A stretch of 64,000 nucleotides of DNA from Pandoraea pulmonicola (GCF_000815105.2 NZ_CP010310.2:2604001-2668000); one strand, 5' to 3'; positions 40,669-51,027 are shown, counted from the first letter of the stretch. The notes: generated by a model from the sequence alone, not told the origin. Numbers and translations: made by a program.

Positions 40669-41607
40669 ATGGCAACCGATAAACTCGGCGATATGCGACT
40701 CTTCACGAGCGCGGCGACGCTTGGCAGCCTATCGGCCGCCGGTCGCAAGCTGGGCCTCTCGCCGGCGGCGGCGAGCGCCCGTCTGGCCAAGCTCGAAGCG
40801 TCGTTGCAGACGCGACTCTTCGTGCGCACGACGCGCGCGCTGCGTCTCACCGACGAGGGACGGGTCTATCTCGCGCACTGTCTTGTCGCCCTGCAGGCCA
40901 TCGACGACGGCGAAGCCGCGCTGCAGGCGGGCTGCGCGGCAATCCGGGGCAAGATTCGGCTGTCGGCGTCGACCGACTTCGGTCTGCACACGCTCTCGCC
41001 GTGGCTCGACGAATTCACGGCGCGGTATCCGGACGTGCGCCTCTCGCTCACACTGACCGACTCGTTGACCAACCTCGTGCAGGACGACGTCGATCTCGCC
41101 ATCCGCTTCAGCGAACCGGACGACGGCACGCTCGTCGCGCGGCGCCTCGCGCCGATGTGTCGAGTGCTGTGCGCGTCGCCGGACTATCTTGCGCAGCATG
41201 GCGAGCCGCACACGCCGGACGCCTTGTCGGCGCATCGGTTCATCGTGCTGGTCACCTCCTCAGGGCCGCTCAACGAGTTCCACTTTCGCCAGGGGGAGGC
41301 GACGTGGGCGTTTACCGTACCGATGGCACAGGCGTGGGAGACCAACGATGGGACGCTCGCCCGCCGGTGGGCCCTGGATGGGCGCGGCATCGTGCGCAAG
41401 ACGCTCTGGGACGCGGCCGACGACGTGCGCGCAGGCCGACTGAAGATCGTGCTGTCGGACTACATCGCGAAGGAGCCGGGCGTGTATGCGGTGCGCCATC
41501 GCACGAGCTACATGGTGCCGCGCGTGCGTGCGCTGCTGGACTTTCTGATCGAACGGTTCGCGCGGGAATCGGCGGCGTGGCCTGACATCGGCACGTGCCG
41601 GGTGTGA
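40669..41607 (+). CDS. LysR-type transcriptional regulator
   Basis: 312 residues. The winged HTH covers about 5-63 (TLGSLSAAGRKLGLSPAAASARLAKLEASL) and the effector domain about 90-300. The sequence is of the CrgA/DmlR-type subgroup. It is divergent from the MFS exporter gene and likely regulates it and itself through the palindrome at 40627-40641. Confidence 0.9.
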   Translation: MATDKLGDMRLFTSAATLGSLSAAGRKLGLSPAAASARLAKLEASLQTRLFVRTTRALRLTDEGRVYLAHCLVALQAIDDGEAALQAGCAAIRGKIRLSASTDFGLHTLSPWLDEFTARYPDVRLSLTLTDSLTNLVQDDVDLAIRFSEPDDGTLVARRLAPMCRVLCASPDYLAQHGEPHTPDALSAHRFIVLVTSSGPLNEFHFRQGEATWAFTVPMAQAWETNDGTLARRWALDGRGIVRKTLWDAADDVRAGRLKIVLSDYIAKEPGVYAVRHRTSYMVPRVRALLDFLIERFARESAAWPDIGTCRV

Positions 41608-41626
41608 CTTCGTGTCATGATACGGC

Positions 41627-42241
41627 ATGGCCCAGATCCCGCTCTTCCCGCTCGGTAATGCCCTGTTTCCCGCCGGGGTGTTGCATCTGCGCATCTTCGA
41701 GGTGCGCTATCTCGACATGGTCAAGCGATGCCTTGCCGACGGCACCGAATTCGGTGTAGTCGTATTGCGTCAGGGCAGCGAGGTGCGGCTGCCGGACAGC
41801 GTCGAGGAACCGGCGATGATCGGCACCATGGCCCGCATCGAAGACTGGCGCGCGCCCATGCCGGCGTTGCTCGAACTGGTGTGCCGCGGCACGTCGAAGT
41901 TTCGGCTCTCCTCGGTCGAACTGGGCAAGTACGGCTTGTGGATGGGCGAAGCGCAGACGCTGCCGGACGACGCCTGCGTCGCCATTCCCGATACGCTACA
42001 GATCAGCGCCGACACACTGGGCAAGCTGATCGCCGGGCTGCAGCGCGACCCGGCGCGTGCCGCGAAGCTGCCGCTCGCGCCGCCGTACCGGCTCGACGAG
42101 TGCGGTTGGGTTGCCGATCGCTGGGCCGAGCTGTTGCCGCTGCCCGCGCATGAGAAGGAGACGCTGCTGGGCATGGCCGATCCGGTGACGCGGCTGGCGC
42201 GCATCCAGGCCTTCCTGACGGATCACGGCGTGTTGTCGTGA
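41627..42241 (+). CDS. LON-substrate-binding-domain protein
   Basis: 204 residues homologous to the N-terminal substrate-recognition (PUA-like) domain of Lon protease, beginning IPLFPLGNALFPAGVLHLRIFEVRYLDMV. The ATPase and protease domains are absent. Such stand-alone proteins are common in betaproteobacteria; function unassigned. It follows the LysR gene by 19 bases but is probably independent. Confidence 0.88.
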   Translation: MAQIPLFPLGNALFPAGVLHLRIFEVRYLDMVKRCLADGTEFGVVVLRQGSEVRLPDSVEEPAMIGTMARIEDWRAPMPALLELVCRGTSKFRLSSVELGKYGLWMGEAQTLPDDACVAIPDTLQISADTLGKLIAGLQRDPARAAKLPLAPPYRLDECGWVADRWAELLPLPAHEKETLLGMADPVTRLARIQAFLTDHGVLS

Positions 42242-42467
42242 GCGTCGTCGGAACGAGCGGGCGCGGACGAGGGTGACAAGGGTCGGCGGGCGCCATGCCC
42301 GGCCCAACGCCATTCGAGTCCGGCCGCGATAGCCGCCTTGCGTGGCGTTTCAAGTCTGCGGTTCGCCAACTCAGGCGATAATGCCGCCTGCAGCGATTTT
42401 CTCTGCTGACGTCATCCGGCGTGTCGAGTCCAGCGGCGCGCGGACGGCAGCATCGTTACAGAACACC

Positions 42468-43334
42468 ATGACAGTCCAGATCAACGAAGAACTCAAGGCG
42501 TACATCGACCCGCTCACGCCTGACGAATACGCCTCGCTCGAACAGAGTCTGCTGGCCGAAGGGTGCCGCGACGCGCTCGTCCTGTGGGGCGACGTGCTCG
42601 TCGATGGGCACAACCGATACGAGATCTGCCGCAAGCACGGCATCGAATTCCGTACGGTGCAGAACACGACGTTCCGCTCGATGGACGACGTCCATCTGTG
42701 GATGATCGACAACCATCTCGGCCGTCGCAGCGTGTCCGACTATCAGCGCGGTGTTCTGGCATTGCGCAAGAAGACCATCATCGAAGCGCGTTCGGCGGCC
42801 GCTGCCCCGGCACAGAACGGGGCGGAGGCCGCACCGGCCGACGCCGAGGCGTCGTCGACGCACAGTGCGAAGGCTGCCACGGCCCACACGATGGCGCTCA
42901 CGCGTGCGGCGCTCGCGCGTGCTGCGCGCCTGTCGAGCAACACGCTCGGACAGATCGAGCAGATCCACAATGCCGCGGCGCCCGAGTTGGTGGATGCGCT
43001 CAAGCGTGGCGAAGTGTCGATCAACGCGGCGGCCGCCGTCTCGACCTTGCCGCAGGCGGCACAGGTCGCGGCCGTCGTGGCTGGCAAGCAGGAGTTGCGC
43101 GAGCTCGCCCGGCAGGTGCGCGAGGCGCGTCCCGTAAAGCCGCGCAAGAAGAAGGAAGAGGTCGAGCTCGAAGAGGACGACGGCACGCCGCCGTGGGACA
43201 CGAGCGCCGATCCGTCGGAAGAACTCGCGCGCCTGTCCAGGGAGCTCAAGGCGATGACCGCCGAGCGCGACGCGCTCAAGAAAAAGGTGGCGCATCTGAC
43301 CATTGCGCTCGCCGAGGCGCGGGCCGGCAAGTGA
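42468..43334 (+). CDS. ParB-like N-terminal-domain protein (chromosomal orphan)
   Basis: 288 residues from ATG 42468. A ParB/sulfiredoxin-like nuclease domain covers about 1-95 (PLTPDEYASLEQSLL; LVDGHNRYEIC; WMIDNHLGRR). Then come an Ala-rich linker, a possible HTH (about 145-200), a Lys/Glu-rich acidic stretch (about 220-240) and a C-terminal coiled coil (about 250-285). No parA partner or replication gene adjoins it, so a partitioning role is unlikely; it may act in DNA binding. The upstream 42 codons of the frame are rejected. Confidence 0.75.
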   Translation: MTVQINEELKAYIDPLTPDEYASLEQSLLAEGCRDALVLWGDVLVDGHNRYEICRKHGIEFRTVQNTTFRSMDDVHLWMIDNHLGRRSVSDYQRGVLALRKKTIIEARSAAAAPAQNGAEAAPADAEASSTHSAKAATAHTMALTRAALARAARLSSNTLGQIEQIHNAAAPELVDALKRGEVSINAAAAVSTLPQAAQVAAVVAGKQELRELARQVREARPVKPRKKKEEVELEEDDGTPPWDTSADPSEELARLSRELKAMTAERDALKKKVAHLTIALAEARAGK

Positions 43335-43370
43335 GGCGCGTGCGACCACGAAGTGTGCTCTAATCGCGCC

Positions 43371-44042
43371 ATGCGAACGCCCGGACCCCAAGCTCGTCAT
43401 CAGGCCATCCGCGACACGCTTCGAGACGAGATCTTGAGCGGCGTGCTTCCGGGTGGATATCAATTGCGTCAGGAGGCGCTGGCCGAGCGTTTCCACGCCA
43501 GCCGTGTGCCGGTGCGCGAAGCGTTGCGCCAGTTGGAGGCGGAAGGGTTGGTCACGCACCATCTGAACCGCGGTGCGACGGTGGCGAGCATGAATCTCGA
43601 GCAGTTGTGCGAGTTGCTCGACATTCGCGTGGCGCTGGAATGCCATGCGGCCAAGCTGGCGGTGCCCAACATGGCGGAACGCGACTTCCAGGTGATGGAG
43701 CGGATCCTGGCCGACTACTCGGCCTCGGAAGTCGTGTCGGAATGGGCCGAATACAACCGGCGCTTCCATCTGGCGCTCTCGGCGCCTGCGAACAACCGGC
43801 GTTTGCGCATGCTCATCGAAGAGTATTGCCTGAACACCGATCGATACTCGCATCTCGCGATGTCGCAGGCCACGGGCAAGGAACAGCCGCAGCACGATCA
43901 CTACGACATCCTGGCGGCGTGCCGGCGTCGGGATGTCGCGGGCGTCGTTTCCCTGCTCGAAACGCACATCCTCACCACCCGCAACGAAATCAAGGCGATG
44001 GCTCGCGAGGACAGCAGTTTTCTCGCCCACGCCGCCATCTGA
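43371..44042 (+). CDS. GntR-family regulator (FadR/FCD subgroup)
   Basis: 223 residues: an N-terminal GntR winged HTH (about 10-75, YQLRQEALAERFHASRVPVREALRQLEAEG) and an all-helical FCD effector domain (about 85-210, with Arg/His ligand positions such as NRRFHLAL). FCD regulators respond to small carboxylic acids. The next gene is an MHS-type organic acid transporter, a plausible target. ATG 43371 chosen. Confidence 0.9.
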   Translation: MRTPGPQARHQAIRDTLRDEILSGVLPGGYQLRQEALAERFHASRVPVREALRQLEAEGLVTHHLNRGATVASMNLEQLCELLDIRVALECHAAKLAVPNMAERDFQVMERILADYSASEVVSEWAEYNRRFHLALSAPANNRRLRMLIEEYCLNTDRYSHLAMSQATGKEQPQHDHYDILAACRRRDVAGVVSLLETHILTTRNEIKAMAREDSSFLAHAAI

Positions 44043-44158
44043 GCGGCGGCGTCCCCCGGCCTGGGACTGGGCGCCCGGGGCTTGGCGAAAACATCGTGCG
44101 CAGACGTCATGCCAAGTGCTATCTTGGACGGCATCACATCCGGTGAGGTGAACGCATC

Positions 44159-45481
44159 ATGGCTACCAGCCCCGCAAATCCCGCGTCGGTGTCGCGTTCG
44201 TCTTCATCGAAGATTGCCACGGTGATTCGTGTCACGAGTGGCAACTTCATGGAGATGTTCGATTTCTTCCTGTTCGGTTTTTACGCCACCTACATCTCCT
44301 CCACGTTCTTCCCTTCGGGGGACGAGTTCGCGTCGCTCATGCTTACGTTCATGACGTTCGGCGCGGGTTTTCTGATGCGGCCGTTGGGCGCGATCATCCT
44401 CGGGGCGTACGTCGACCGGATCGGTCGGCGCAAGGGGCTCATCGTCACGTTGTCCATCATGGCGATGGGCACCATCCTGATCGCGTTCGTGCCGGGGTTT
44501 GCGACCATAGGCTACGCGGCGCCGTTTCTCGTGCTGGTTGGGCGGTTGTTGCAGGGCTTCTCGGCGGGCGTGGAGCTCGGCGGGGTGTCCGTTTACCTGT
44601 CCGAAATGGCGACGCCGGGCCACAAGGGGTTTTACGTGAGCTGGCAGTCGGGCAGTCAGCAGGTGGCGATCATCGTGGCGGCGTTGCTGGGGTACTGGCT
44701 CAACAGGACGTTGACGCCGGGCCAGGTGGCCGACTGGGGGTGGCGCATTCCGTTCTTCATCGGTTGCATGATCGTGCCGGTATTGTTCATGATCCGGCGT
44801 TCGTTGCAGGAGACCGAGGCGTTTCTGGCGCGCAAGCATCGTCCGAGCACGGGCGAGATCTTCCGGTCGATGGTGCAGAACTGGGGGCTGGTCGTCGCGG
44901 GAATGATGCTCGTGGCCATGACGACCGTGTCCTTCTATCTGATCACCGTCTATACACCGACCTTCGGCAAGTCCGTGCTGAAGCTCTCGACGACCGATGC
45001 CCTGGTCGTCACGTTCTGCGTGGGGGTGTCCAACTTCCTCTGGTTGCCGGTGATGGGGGCGTTGTCCGATCGTGTCGGCCGCAAGCCGTTGCTGATCGTG
45101 TTTACCGTGCTGACCATTCTCACGGCCTATCCCGTCATGGCGTGGCTCGTGGTGCAGCCGACCTTCGGCAAGATGCTGCTGGTCGAATTGTGGCTGTCGT
45201 TCCTCTACGCCAGCTACAACGGTGCGATGGTGGTGGCGCTTACCGAGATCATGCCTGTCGACGTGCGCACGGCGGGGTTTTCGCTCGCGTACAGTCTGGC
45301 GACGGCGTTGTTCGGCGGATTCACGCCGGCGGTGGCGACGGGGCTGATCGAGATCACTGGCAACAAGGCGGCGCCGGGCTGGTGGATGACCTTTGCGGCC
45401 GTGTGCGGGTTGATTGCCACGCTCGTGTTGTATCGCAGGCGGGGCGTGCCCGATGCGGCGATGGCGGCCGTGCGAGAATAG
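44159..45481 (+). CDS. MHS-family MFS transporter (citrate/organic acid:H+ symporter-like)
   Basis: 440 residues, twelve helices. The N-terminal [28 protein letters not shown] stretch, motif A DRIGRRKG and the [13 protein letters not shown] segment place it near citrate/tricarballylate symporters (CitA group) in the metabolite:H+ symporter family. It follows a GntR/FCD regulator gene by 116 bases. The actual substrate is unknown. Confidence 0.87.
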   Translation: MATSPANPASVSRSSSSKIATVIRVTSGNFMEMFDFFLFGFYATYISSTFFPSGDEFASLMLTFMTFGAGFLMRPLGAIILGAYVDRIGRRKGLIVTLSIMAMGTILIAFVPGFATIGYAAPFLVLVGRLLQGFSAGVELGGVSVYLSEMATPGHKGFYVSWQSGSQQVAIIVAALLGYWLNRTLTPGQVADWGWRIPFFIGCMIVPVLFMIRRSLQETEAFLARKHRPSTGEIFRSMVQNWGLVVAGMMLVAMTTVSFYLITVYTPTFGKSVLKLSTTDALVVTFCVGVSNFLWLPVMGALSDRVGRKPLLIVFTVLTILTAYPVMAWLVVQPTFGKMLLVELWLSFLYASYNGAMVVALTEIMPVDVRTAGFSLAYSLATALFGGFTPAVATGLIEITGNKAAPGWWMTFAAVCGLIATLVLYRRRGVPDAAMAAVRE

Positions 45482-45566
45482 CGCATTGCCGATAGCGGCC
45501 AATTGCGCCGTGCGTTACCGGTCCCGTGGGGGCCGGCAGCGGGCGGCGGCTCTCCGTCAACGTTTC

Positions 45567-46112
45567 ATGAATCGAGATTTACCCCCCACCGACGAGACCT
45601 ATATGGGCCTTGCGCTGGCGCAGGCCCGCGCCGCGATGGCGCAGGGCGAGGTGCCGGTCGGCGCCGTGGTGGTGTGCGACGGGCAGGTGGTGGCCGTGGG
45701 GCACAACTGCCCCGTGGGCGGTCACGATCCGTCCGCTCATGCCGAGATGCAGGCGTTGCGTGCGGCGGCGCAGGTGTTGGGCAACTACCGTCTTCCCGAG
45801 TGCGAACTGTATGTGACGCTCGAGCCGTGCGTCATGTGTGCGGGCGCGATCATGCATGCGCGCATCAAGCGCGTCGTCTACGGGGCAGCGGATCCCAAGA
45901 CGGGGGCATGCGGCAGCGTCGTCGACCTGTTTGCGGAACCTCGCCTGAATCATCATGCCGAAGTCGTGGGTGGTGTCATGCGCGACCAGTGCGTGGGCAT
46001 TCTTCAGCAATTCTTCAGCGAGCGGCGCGCGGCGGCGAAGGCGCGGCGCTTATCGGCAGCGTCCGACGCGGACGACGCGAGCTCAACCCCAACTCCGGAA
46101 CAACCCAATTGA
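45567..46112 (+). CDS. tadA: tRNA adenosine(34) deaminase
   Basis: Deaminates adenosine 34 of tRNA-Arg(ACG) to inosine. The 181 residues contain the zinc/catalytic signature HAE at 58-60 and PCVMC at 87-91 (EPCVMCAGAIMHARIKRVVYGA). An Ala/Ser/Pro tail of about 25 residues extends beyond the core. ATG 45567 gives the standard N-terminus; longer frame rejected. The stop overlaps the TTG start of the LD-carboxypeptidase gene. Confidence 0.94.
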   Translation: MNRDLPPTDETYMGLALAQARAAMAQGEVPVGAVVVCDGQVVAVGHNCPVGGHDPSAHAEMQALRAAAQVLGNYRLPECELYVTLEPCVMCAGAIMHARIKRVVYGAADPKTGACGSVVDLFAEPRLNHHAEVVGGVMRDQCVGILQQFFSERRAAAKARRLSAASDADDASSTPTPEQPN

Positions 46113-47041
46113 CGCAGACCAGGCTTATCGAACTGATCGCTCCCTCGGGCTACGCGCCCAACGCCGAGGTTGCCGAGCGCGGCGTGCAGACGCTCGAGCG
46201 GCTCGGCTACACCGTGAGCAACCGCGAAGCGCTTGCGCGTCGCCACTTGCGCTTTGCCGGCACCGATGCGGAGCGTGTGGCCGAGATCAACCGACTGGCA
46301 CGGCGCGACCATCCGGTGCCCGACATCGTGCTGGCGGTGCGTGGCGGATATGGAGCAGTACATCTGCTGGATCATCTCGATTACGAGGGATTGCATCGTC
46401 GGTTGTCGGGCGCGTCGGTGGCCATTGTCGGGCACAGCGATTTCACGGCCCTGCAGTTGGCGTTGTTGTCGCAGGCGCATCTGATCACGTTCGCCGGGCC
46501 GATGCTGCTGGCCGATTTCGGGGCCGAGACGCCGAGCGACTTCACGCTCGACCAATTCCGGTCGGTGTTGAGCGCGCCGAGCCATGTCGTCGGATGGACG
46601 GGGGATGGGGCGAGCGGCGACATCGACGTGTCGGGCACCTTGTGGGGCGGCAATCTGGCGATGGTGTGCAGCCTGATCGGCACGCGGTACCTGCCGCAGA
46701 TCGAGGGTGGCGTGCTGTTCGTGGAGGACGTCAACGAGCCGCCGTACCGGGTGGAGCGGATGATTTACCAGTTGCACCAGACGGGGATCCTGGCGCGTCA
46801 GCGGGCGCTTGTGCTGGGCGACTTTTCCGAATACCGGCTGAGTGACTACGACAACGGTTACGACATGGCGGCCATGATCGAGAACATGCGCCGGGTGGTT
46901 GGCATTCCCATCGTCACCGGCCTGCCGTTCGGCCATTGTCCTGACAAGCTGACCTTGCCAGTGGGTGGGCAGGCGAGGTTGCAGACGGCGGGGGCGCAGG
47001 CGACGCTCACGCTTACGGGATATCCCTATATCGCGAGCTAA
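46109..47041 (+). CDS. ldcA: Muramoyltetrapeptide LD-carboxypeptidase (S66 family)
   Basis: Cytoplasmic recycling enzyme that removes the terminal D-Ala from L,D-linked murein tetrapeptides. The 310 residues start at TTG 46109 (overlapping the tadA stop, TTGA) with RLIELIAPSGY. Catalytic Ser lies in VGHSDFTAL, Glu in the VFVEDVNE/ERMIYQ region and His in GLPFGHCPDKLTLPVG. No in-frame ATG provides a plausible N-terminus, so TTG is favoured. A strong terminator follows at 47088-47126. Confidence 0.92.
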   Translation: MTQTRLIELIAPSGYAPNAEVAERGVQTLERLGYTVSNREALARRHLRFAGTDAERVAEINRLARRDHPVPDIVLAVRGGYGAVHLLDHLDYEGLHRRLSGASVAIVGHSDFTALQLALLSQAHLITFAGPMLLADFGAETPSDFTLDQFRSVLSAPSHVVGWTGDGASGDIDVSGTLWGGNLAMVCSLIGTRYLPQIEGGVLFVEDVNEPPYRVERMIYQLHQTGILARQRALVLGDFSEYRLSDYDNGYDMAAMIENMRRVVGIPIVTGLPFGHCPDKLTLPVGGQARLQTAGAQATLTLTGYPYIAS

Positions 47042-47434
47042 GCGACTGGCCGCACGGCCGGACATCGGGCGGGCTGGCAAATTCCGAAGCACGCCGGGTC
47101 GAATCGACGGCCCGGCGTGCTTTTTTCATTGCGAGACGAATTTCGGTGGGTTTGCACCCGATCGAGGGTGTTTATGGGGATTTTGCGGGGATTTCGTGGG
47201 TGAAACGTACCGATACATCCAACGAGACGACGCTGGCTTTTGCGACCGATGGACAGCGGATGGGCCGCAGGCCGACGGCGGATTGCCGCTCGGGTCGAGG
47301 TGAAAAATGGTGCATTGCGCAAGCGACTATACGTCTTGCCGCAGCTTGAATATCTGAATATGGCTATGTCTGGCGGTAGGGGATTTGGCTAAACTTCTTC
47401 GATCGTTTCGCCAACAGAAGGATGCCAGGACATC
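47042..47434. other. Intergenic region between ldcA and puuE
   Basis: 393 bases without a supported gene. It holds the terminator at 47088-47126 and, beyond it, the promoter region of the urate/allantoin genes. GAATATctGAATAT at about 47346-47359 is a short direct repeat, and the region from there to 47410 is AT-richer. No clear -35/-10 pair was recognised. Confidence 0.5.
47088..47126 (+). terminator. Intrinsic terminator after the LD-carboxypeptidase gene
   Basis: AGCACGCCGGG (47088-47098) pairs perfectly with CCCGGCGTGCT (47111-47121) and is followed by TTTTTT to 47126. Confidence 0.9.
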
Positions 47435-48379
47435 ATGGCCAGCAACGTCGGAAATGCCAAGGACTACCCCCGCGACCTGATTGGCTATGGTCGTCACGTA
47501 CCGTTTGCCGATTGGCCGGGGCGTGCGCGCATTGCCGTCCAGTTCGTCCTGAACTACGAAGAAGGCGGCGAGAACTGTGTGTTGCACGGTGATCGCGCGT
47601 CGGAGCAGTTCCTGTCCGAGATCATTGGCGCGGCGGCGTACGAGGCGCGTCACATGAGCATGGAGTCCATTTACGAGTATGGGGCGCGTGCGGGGGTATG
47701 GCGCATTCTGCGCGAATTCGAGCGTCGTGGTCTGCCGCTGACCGTGTTTGGCGTGGCGATGGCGATGCAGCGCCATCCCGAGGTGACGGCGGCGTTCCAG
47801 GAACTGGGGCATGAGATCGCGTGTCACGGCTGGCGCTGGATCCATTATCAGAACATCGACGAGGCGACCGAGCGCGAGCACATGCGCGTTGCCATCGAGA
47901 TCTTCAGGGAGATGACGGGGAGTGCTCCGTTGGGTTGGTACACAGGCCGTGACAGTCCGAATACGCGTCGGTTGGTGGTCGAGCAGGGCGGGTTCGTATA
48001 CGACTCCGACAACTATGGCGACGACCTGCCGTTCTGGACGCAGGTACGGACCAGCGGCGGTGAAGTGAAACCGCATCTCGTCGTGCCGTACACGCTCGAT
48101 TCCAACGACATGCGCTTCGCGGCGCCCCAGGGTTTCAACACGGCGGATCACTTCTTTCATTACCTGCGCGACGCCTTCGATGTCTTGTATGCCGAGGGAG
48201 ACGAGGCGCCGAAGATGTTGTCGATCGGCATGCATTGCCGGTTGCTGGGCCGTCCGGGGCGATTCGCGGCGTTGCAGCGGTTCCTCGATCACATCGAAAA
48301 GCACGATCGCGTGTGGGTGTGCCGTCGGATCGACGTGGCGCGTCACTGGCAGGAGCGCCACCCGTTCGTGGCGGCCTGA
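47435..48379 (+). CDS. puuE: Allantoinase PuuE (polysaccharide-deacetylase type)
   Basis: Metal-independent allantoinase hydrolysing allantoin to allantoate. The 314 residues have the diagnostic N-terminus DLIGYGRHVPFADWPGRARIAVQFVLNYEEGGE (quoted here in parts: DLIGYGRHV, FVLNYEEGGE), the NodB-like barrel with EIACHGWRWI, and GWYTGRDSPNTR. It heads puuE-uraD-alc-allA, which cover the steps from OHCU to glyoxylate. ATG 47435 follows AGGATG-type purines. Confidence 0.95.
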   Translation: MASNVGNAKDYPRDLIGYGRHVPFADWPGRARIAVQFVLNYEEGGENCVLHGDRASEQFLSEIIGAAAYEARHMSMESIYEYGARAGVWRILREFERRGLPLTVFGVAMAMQRHPEVTAAFQELGHEIACHGWRWIHYQNIDEATEREHMRVAIEIFREMTGSAPLGWYTGRDSPNTRRLVVEQGGFVYDSDNYGDDLPFWTQVRTSGGEVKPHLVVPYTLDSNDMRFAAPQGFNTADHFFHYLRDAFDVLYAEGDEAPKMLSIGMHCRLLGRPGRFAALQRFLDHIEKHDRVWVCRRIDVARHWQERHPFVAA

Positions 48380-48508
48380 AATTTTGAGTGCGACCGTCTT
48401 GGCCGGGGAGGGTGAGGCGGTTGAAGACAGATTGAATCCGACAGGCGTCATCGGGCTGCGCGTGTGCGTGCGGCGGGGGCGCCGACATGTTCTGCAGGAG
48501 AGTCGTCA

Positions 48509-49042
48509 ATGAACGCCCCGTTGCCTACGACCCGACGTACCGTTGCCGAGATTTCGGCGTTACCGCGTGCCGAGTTCGTTGCCGCGCTCGACGGCATTTT
48601 CGAGCATTCCCCGTGGGTCGCCGAAGCGGCTTGGGAAGATCGTCCGTTTGCGTCCGTGGCGGCGTTGCACGATGCCATGTGCCAGGCCGTCCTCGATGCT
48701 GGGGAAGGCCCGCAACTGGATCTCATCCGTGCGCACCCGGAGTTGGCGGGCAAGGCGGCGGTGCGTGGTGAGTTGACGGCCGAGTCCACGCGTGAGCAGG
48801 CCGGGGCGGGTCTCGATCAATGCAGCGCGGAAGAATTTGCGCGCCTGACCGAGCTCAACGACGCCTACAAGGTCAAGTTCGGTTTTCCGTACATTCTGGC
48901 GGTGCGTGGCCATACACGTCGCAGCATCATCGACAACTTTGCCGGGCGGCTCGAAAACAGCCGGGCGGACGAAATCGAGGAGTGCTTGCGTCAGATTTTC
49001 CGGATTGCGGGTTTCCGGTTGCAGGATCTGGTGAGCGACTGA
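48509..49042 (+). CDS. uraD: 2-oxo-4-hydroxy-4-carboxy-5-ureidoimidazoline decarboxylase
   Basis: Converts OHCU to S-allantoin, the third step of urate breakdown. The 177 residues are all-helical, with catalytic H76 in AHPELAG and the C-terminal [14 protein letters not shown] region. ATG 48509 follows GCAGGAG; the 15 upstream codons of the frame are not conserved. It lies 129 bases after puuE. Confidence 0.94.
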   Translation: MNAPLPTTRRTVAEISALPRAEFVAALDGIFEHSPWVAEAAWEDRPFASVAALHDAMCQAVLDAGEGPQLDLIRAHPELAGKAAVRGELTAESTREQAGAGLDQCSAEEFARLTELNDAYKVKFGFPYILAVRGHTRRSIIDNFAGRLENSRADEIEECLRQIFRIAGFRLQDLVSD

Positions 49043-49128
49043 GTCGTTTGCCTGACGGGCGGCGAGGGCCGCCCGATGCGTTTCAAGAGAAATTCAGTAC
49101 AGACATTACCGAGCATCAAGGAGTTGGC

Positions 49129-50151
49129 ATGGCAATCGTCCCGCAAGATCCGAACGCACCGGAATTCGTGCGCCGTTACGTCAATCTGGCAGATCCGCGT
49201 CTTGGGGCGCAGGCGCTGGAGGCCAGCGACGAATTCTTTGCGGCCAAGGAGCGCATGCTCAATCCCGAGCCGGCGGTGTTCATCCCGGGCAAGTACGACG
49301 AGAACGGCAAGTGGATGGACGGGTGGGAGACGCGTCGCAAGCGCGTGAACGGCTACGACTGGTGCGTGGTCAAGTTGGCGCGCGCGGGTGTGCTGTATGG
49401 CGTCGATCTCGACACCAGCCACTTCACCGGCAACTTCCCGCCGGCCGCCTCGCTCGAGGGCTGCTACAGTCCGAGTGGTGCGCCGTCCGCGTCGGCTGAA
49501 TGGTTCGAGCTGCTGCCATCGACCACTCTGCAGGGCAATGCGCACCATTACCATGCGATTGCCGACCAGCGCGCGGTGACTCACGTGCGCGTGAACCTGT
49601 ATCCCGACGGTGGTCTGGCGCGCCTGCGCCTGTACGGGTTGCCGCAGAGCGATTGGGCGGGCCGTTCGCGTGACGAGTTGATCGATCTGGTGGCGATGGA
49701 AAACGGCGGGTACGTCGTGGCGGCGAACAACCAGCATTTCGGGTTGGCGTCGAACCTGCTGATGCCGGGCCGGGGTGTGAATATGGGGGATGGCTGGGAG
49801 ACGCGTCGTCGTCGTGAGCCGGGTAACGACTGGGCCATCATTGCGCTGGCGCAGCCGGGCGAGATCGCGAAGATCGAAGTCGATACTGCGCACTTCAAGG
49901 GCAACTTCCCGGATCGGTGTTCCATCCAGGGGGCGTATGTGACGGGTGGCACCGAGCAGTCGTTGATTACGCAGTCGATGTTCTGGCCGGTGTTGTTGCC
50001 CGAGCAGAAGTTGGCGATGGACAAGCAGTTCTGCTTCGAGGAGCCGGTGCAGAAGCTGGGGGCGATCACGCACATTCGCTTCAACATCATTCCGGACGGT
50101 GGCGTGTCGCGTCTGCGGCTGTGGGGCCGTTTGAGTGAGAAGAAGGCGTAA
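49129..50151 (+). CDS. alc: Allantoicase
   Basis: Hydrolyses allantoate to ureidoglycolate and urea. The 340 residues hold two homologous beta-jelly-roll repeats: about 25-170 with [20 protein letters not shown], and about 195-335 with [20 protein letters not shown]. Each has the family pattern HFTGNFP / HFKGNFP and LYPDGG / IIPDGG. ATG 49129 follows CAAGGAG. It ends 45 bases before allA. Confidence 0.95.
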   Translation: MAIVPQDPNAPEFVRRYVNLADPRLGAQALEASDEFFAAKERMLNPEPAVFIPGKYDENGKWMDGWETRRKRVNGYDWCVVKLARAGVLYGVDLDTSHFTGNFPPAASLEGCYSPSGAPSASAEWFELLPSTTLQGNAHHYHAIADQRAVTHVRVNLYPDGGLARLRLYGLPQSDWAGRSRDELIDLVAMENGGYVVAANNQHFGLASNLLMPGRGVNMGDGWETRRRREPGNDWAIIALAQPGEIAKIEVDTAHFKGNFPDRCSIQGAYVTGGTEQSLITQSMFWPVLLPEQKLAMDKQFCFEEPVQKLGAITHIRFNIIPDGGVSRLRLWGRLSEKKA

Positions 50152-50196
50152 AGCGAGGGGATAAAAAGGTGCGTAGAGGAACAAGGAGAACGTGAC

Positions 50197-50730
50197 ATGT
50201 CGGGTCCGACGTTGAAGATAGAGCGATTGACGCGGGAGGCGTTTGCGCCGTTTGGGGATGTGATCGAGTTGTCGGGCGCGAGGCATTTTGCGATCAATGG
50301 TGGGACGACGGAGCGGTATCACGACTTGGCGACGGTGGATCTGGGGCCGGAGGGTGGTCGTACGTTGATCAATGTGTTCCGGGGTCAGCCGCGTCGGTTG
50401 CCGTACGAGGTGAAAATGCTGGAGCGTCATCCGCTGGGCAGCCAGGCGTTTATTCCGTTGAAGGCGACGCCGTATCTGGTGGTGGTGGCGCCGGTGGGCG
50501 AGTTGGATGTCAGCCGGATGCGGGCGTTTGTGTCGGAGGGTTGGCAGGGGGTGAACTATGCGCGGGGCGTGTGGCATCACCCGTTGTTGGCGTTGGATGA
50601 GGTGAGTGACTTCGTGGTGGTCGATCGTGGGGGGGAGGGGCCCAACTGTGACGAGCAGGATTTGCCGGGCGAGTATTTATTGACGCAGGCGGCGTTGGAT
50701 GCTGCCCGAGCGCCAAAGAAGGCCGCGTAA
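50197..50730 (+). CDS. allA: Ureidoglycolate lyase
   Basis: Releases urea from ureidoglycolate to give glyoxylate, completing the pathway. The 177-residue cupin-type protein begins [19 protein letters not shown], has the [23 protein letters not shown] region (in parts) and the [10 protein letters not shown] motif with metal-site His. ATG 50197 follows AAGGAGA. A terminator lies 28 bases downstream. Confidence 0.94.
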   Translation: MSGPTLKIERLTREAFAPFGDVIELSGARHFAINGGTTERYHDLATVDLGPEGGRTLINVFRGQPRRLPYEVKMLERHPLGSQAFIPLKATPYLVVVAPVGELDVSRMRAFVSEGWQGVNYARGVWHHPLLALDEVSDFVVVDRGGEGPNCDEQDLPGEYLLTQAALDAARAPKKAA

Positions 50731-50758
50731 GCAGTAAAAGCAACAGCAAGCATGAGAT

Positions 50759-50786
50759 AAACGCCGGGTAAATCCCGGCGTTTCTT
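50759..50786 (+). terminator. Intrinsic terminator after allA
   Basis: AAACGCCGGG - TAAAT - CCCGGCGTTT hairpin at about 50759-50783, followed by CTT; it closes the puuE-uraD-alc-allA transcript. Confidence 0.8.
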
Positions 50787-51027
50787 ATGGAGGTAGAAAA
50801 GCTGAGGCGGTCATATGGGCGGAGGAAGTTGGAGCGGGTAGGAGGTTGGGAGGGACTGGTGGGGTATGAGCGATGGCGCGGCCGTCCCGCGCAGTTGCGG
50901 AGCACGTGCGGGGCGGGTGCGGCGTCGCGTTGGTGCTGGAGTCGATGGGTGTCGACGGGACTGGGGTGGTGGGAGGTGAGCGCGAGAAGCGGGCGGTGTC
51001 GGTTGAAGCGTTGAGGGCGTGGAGGGG

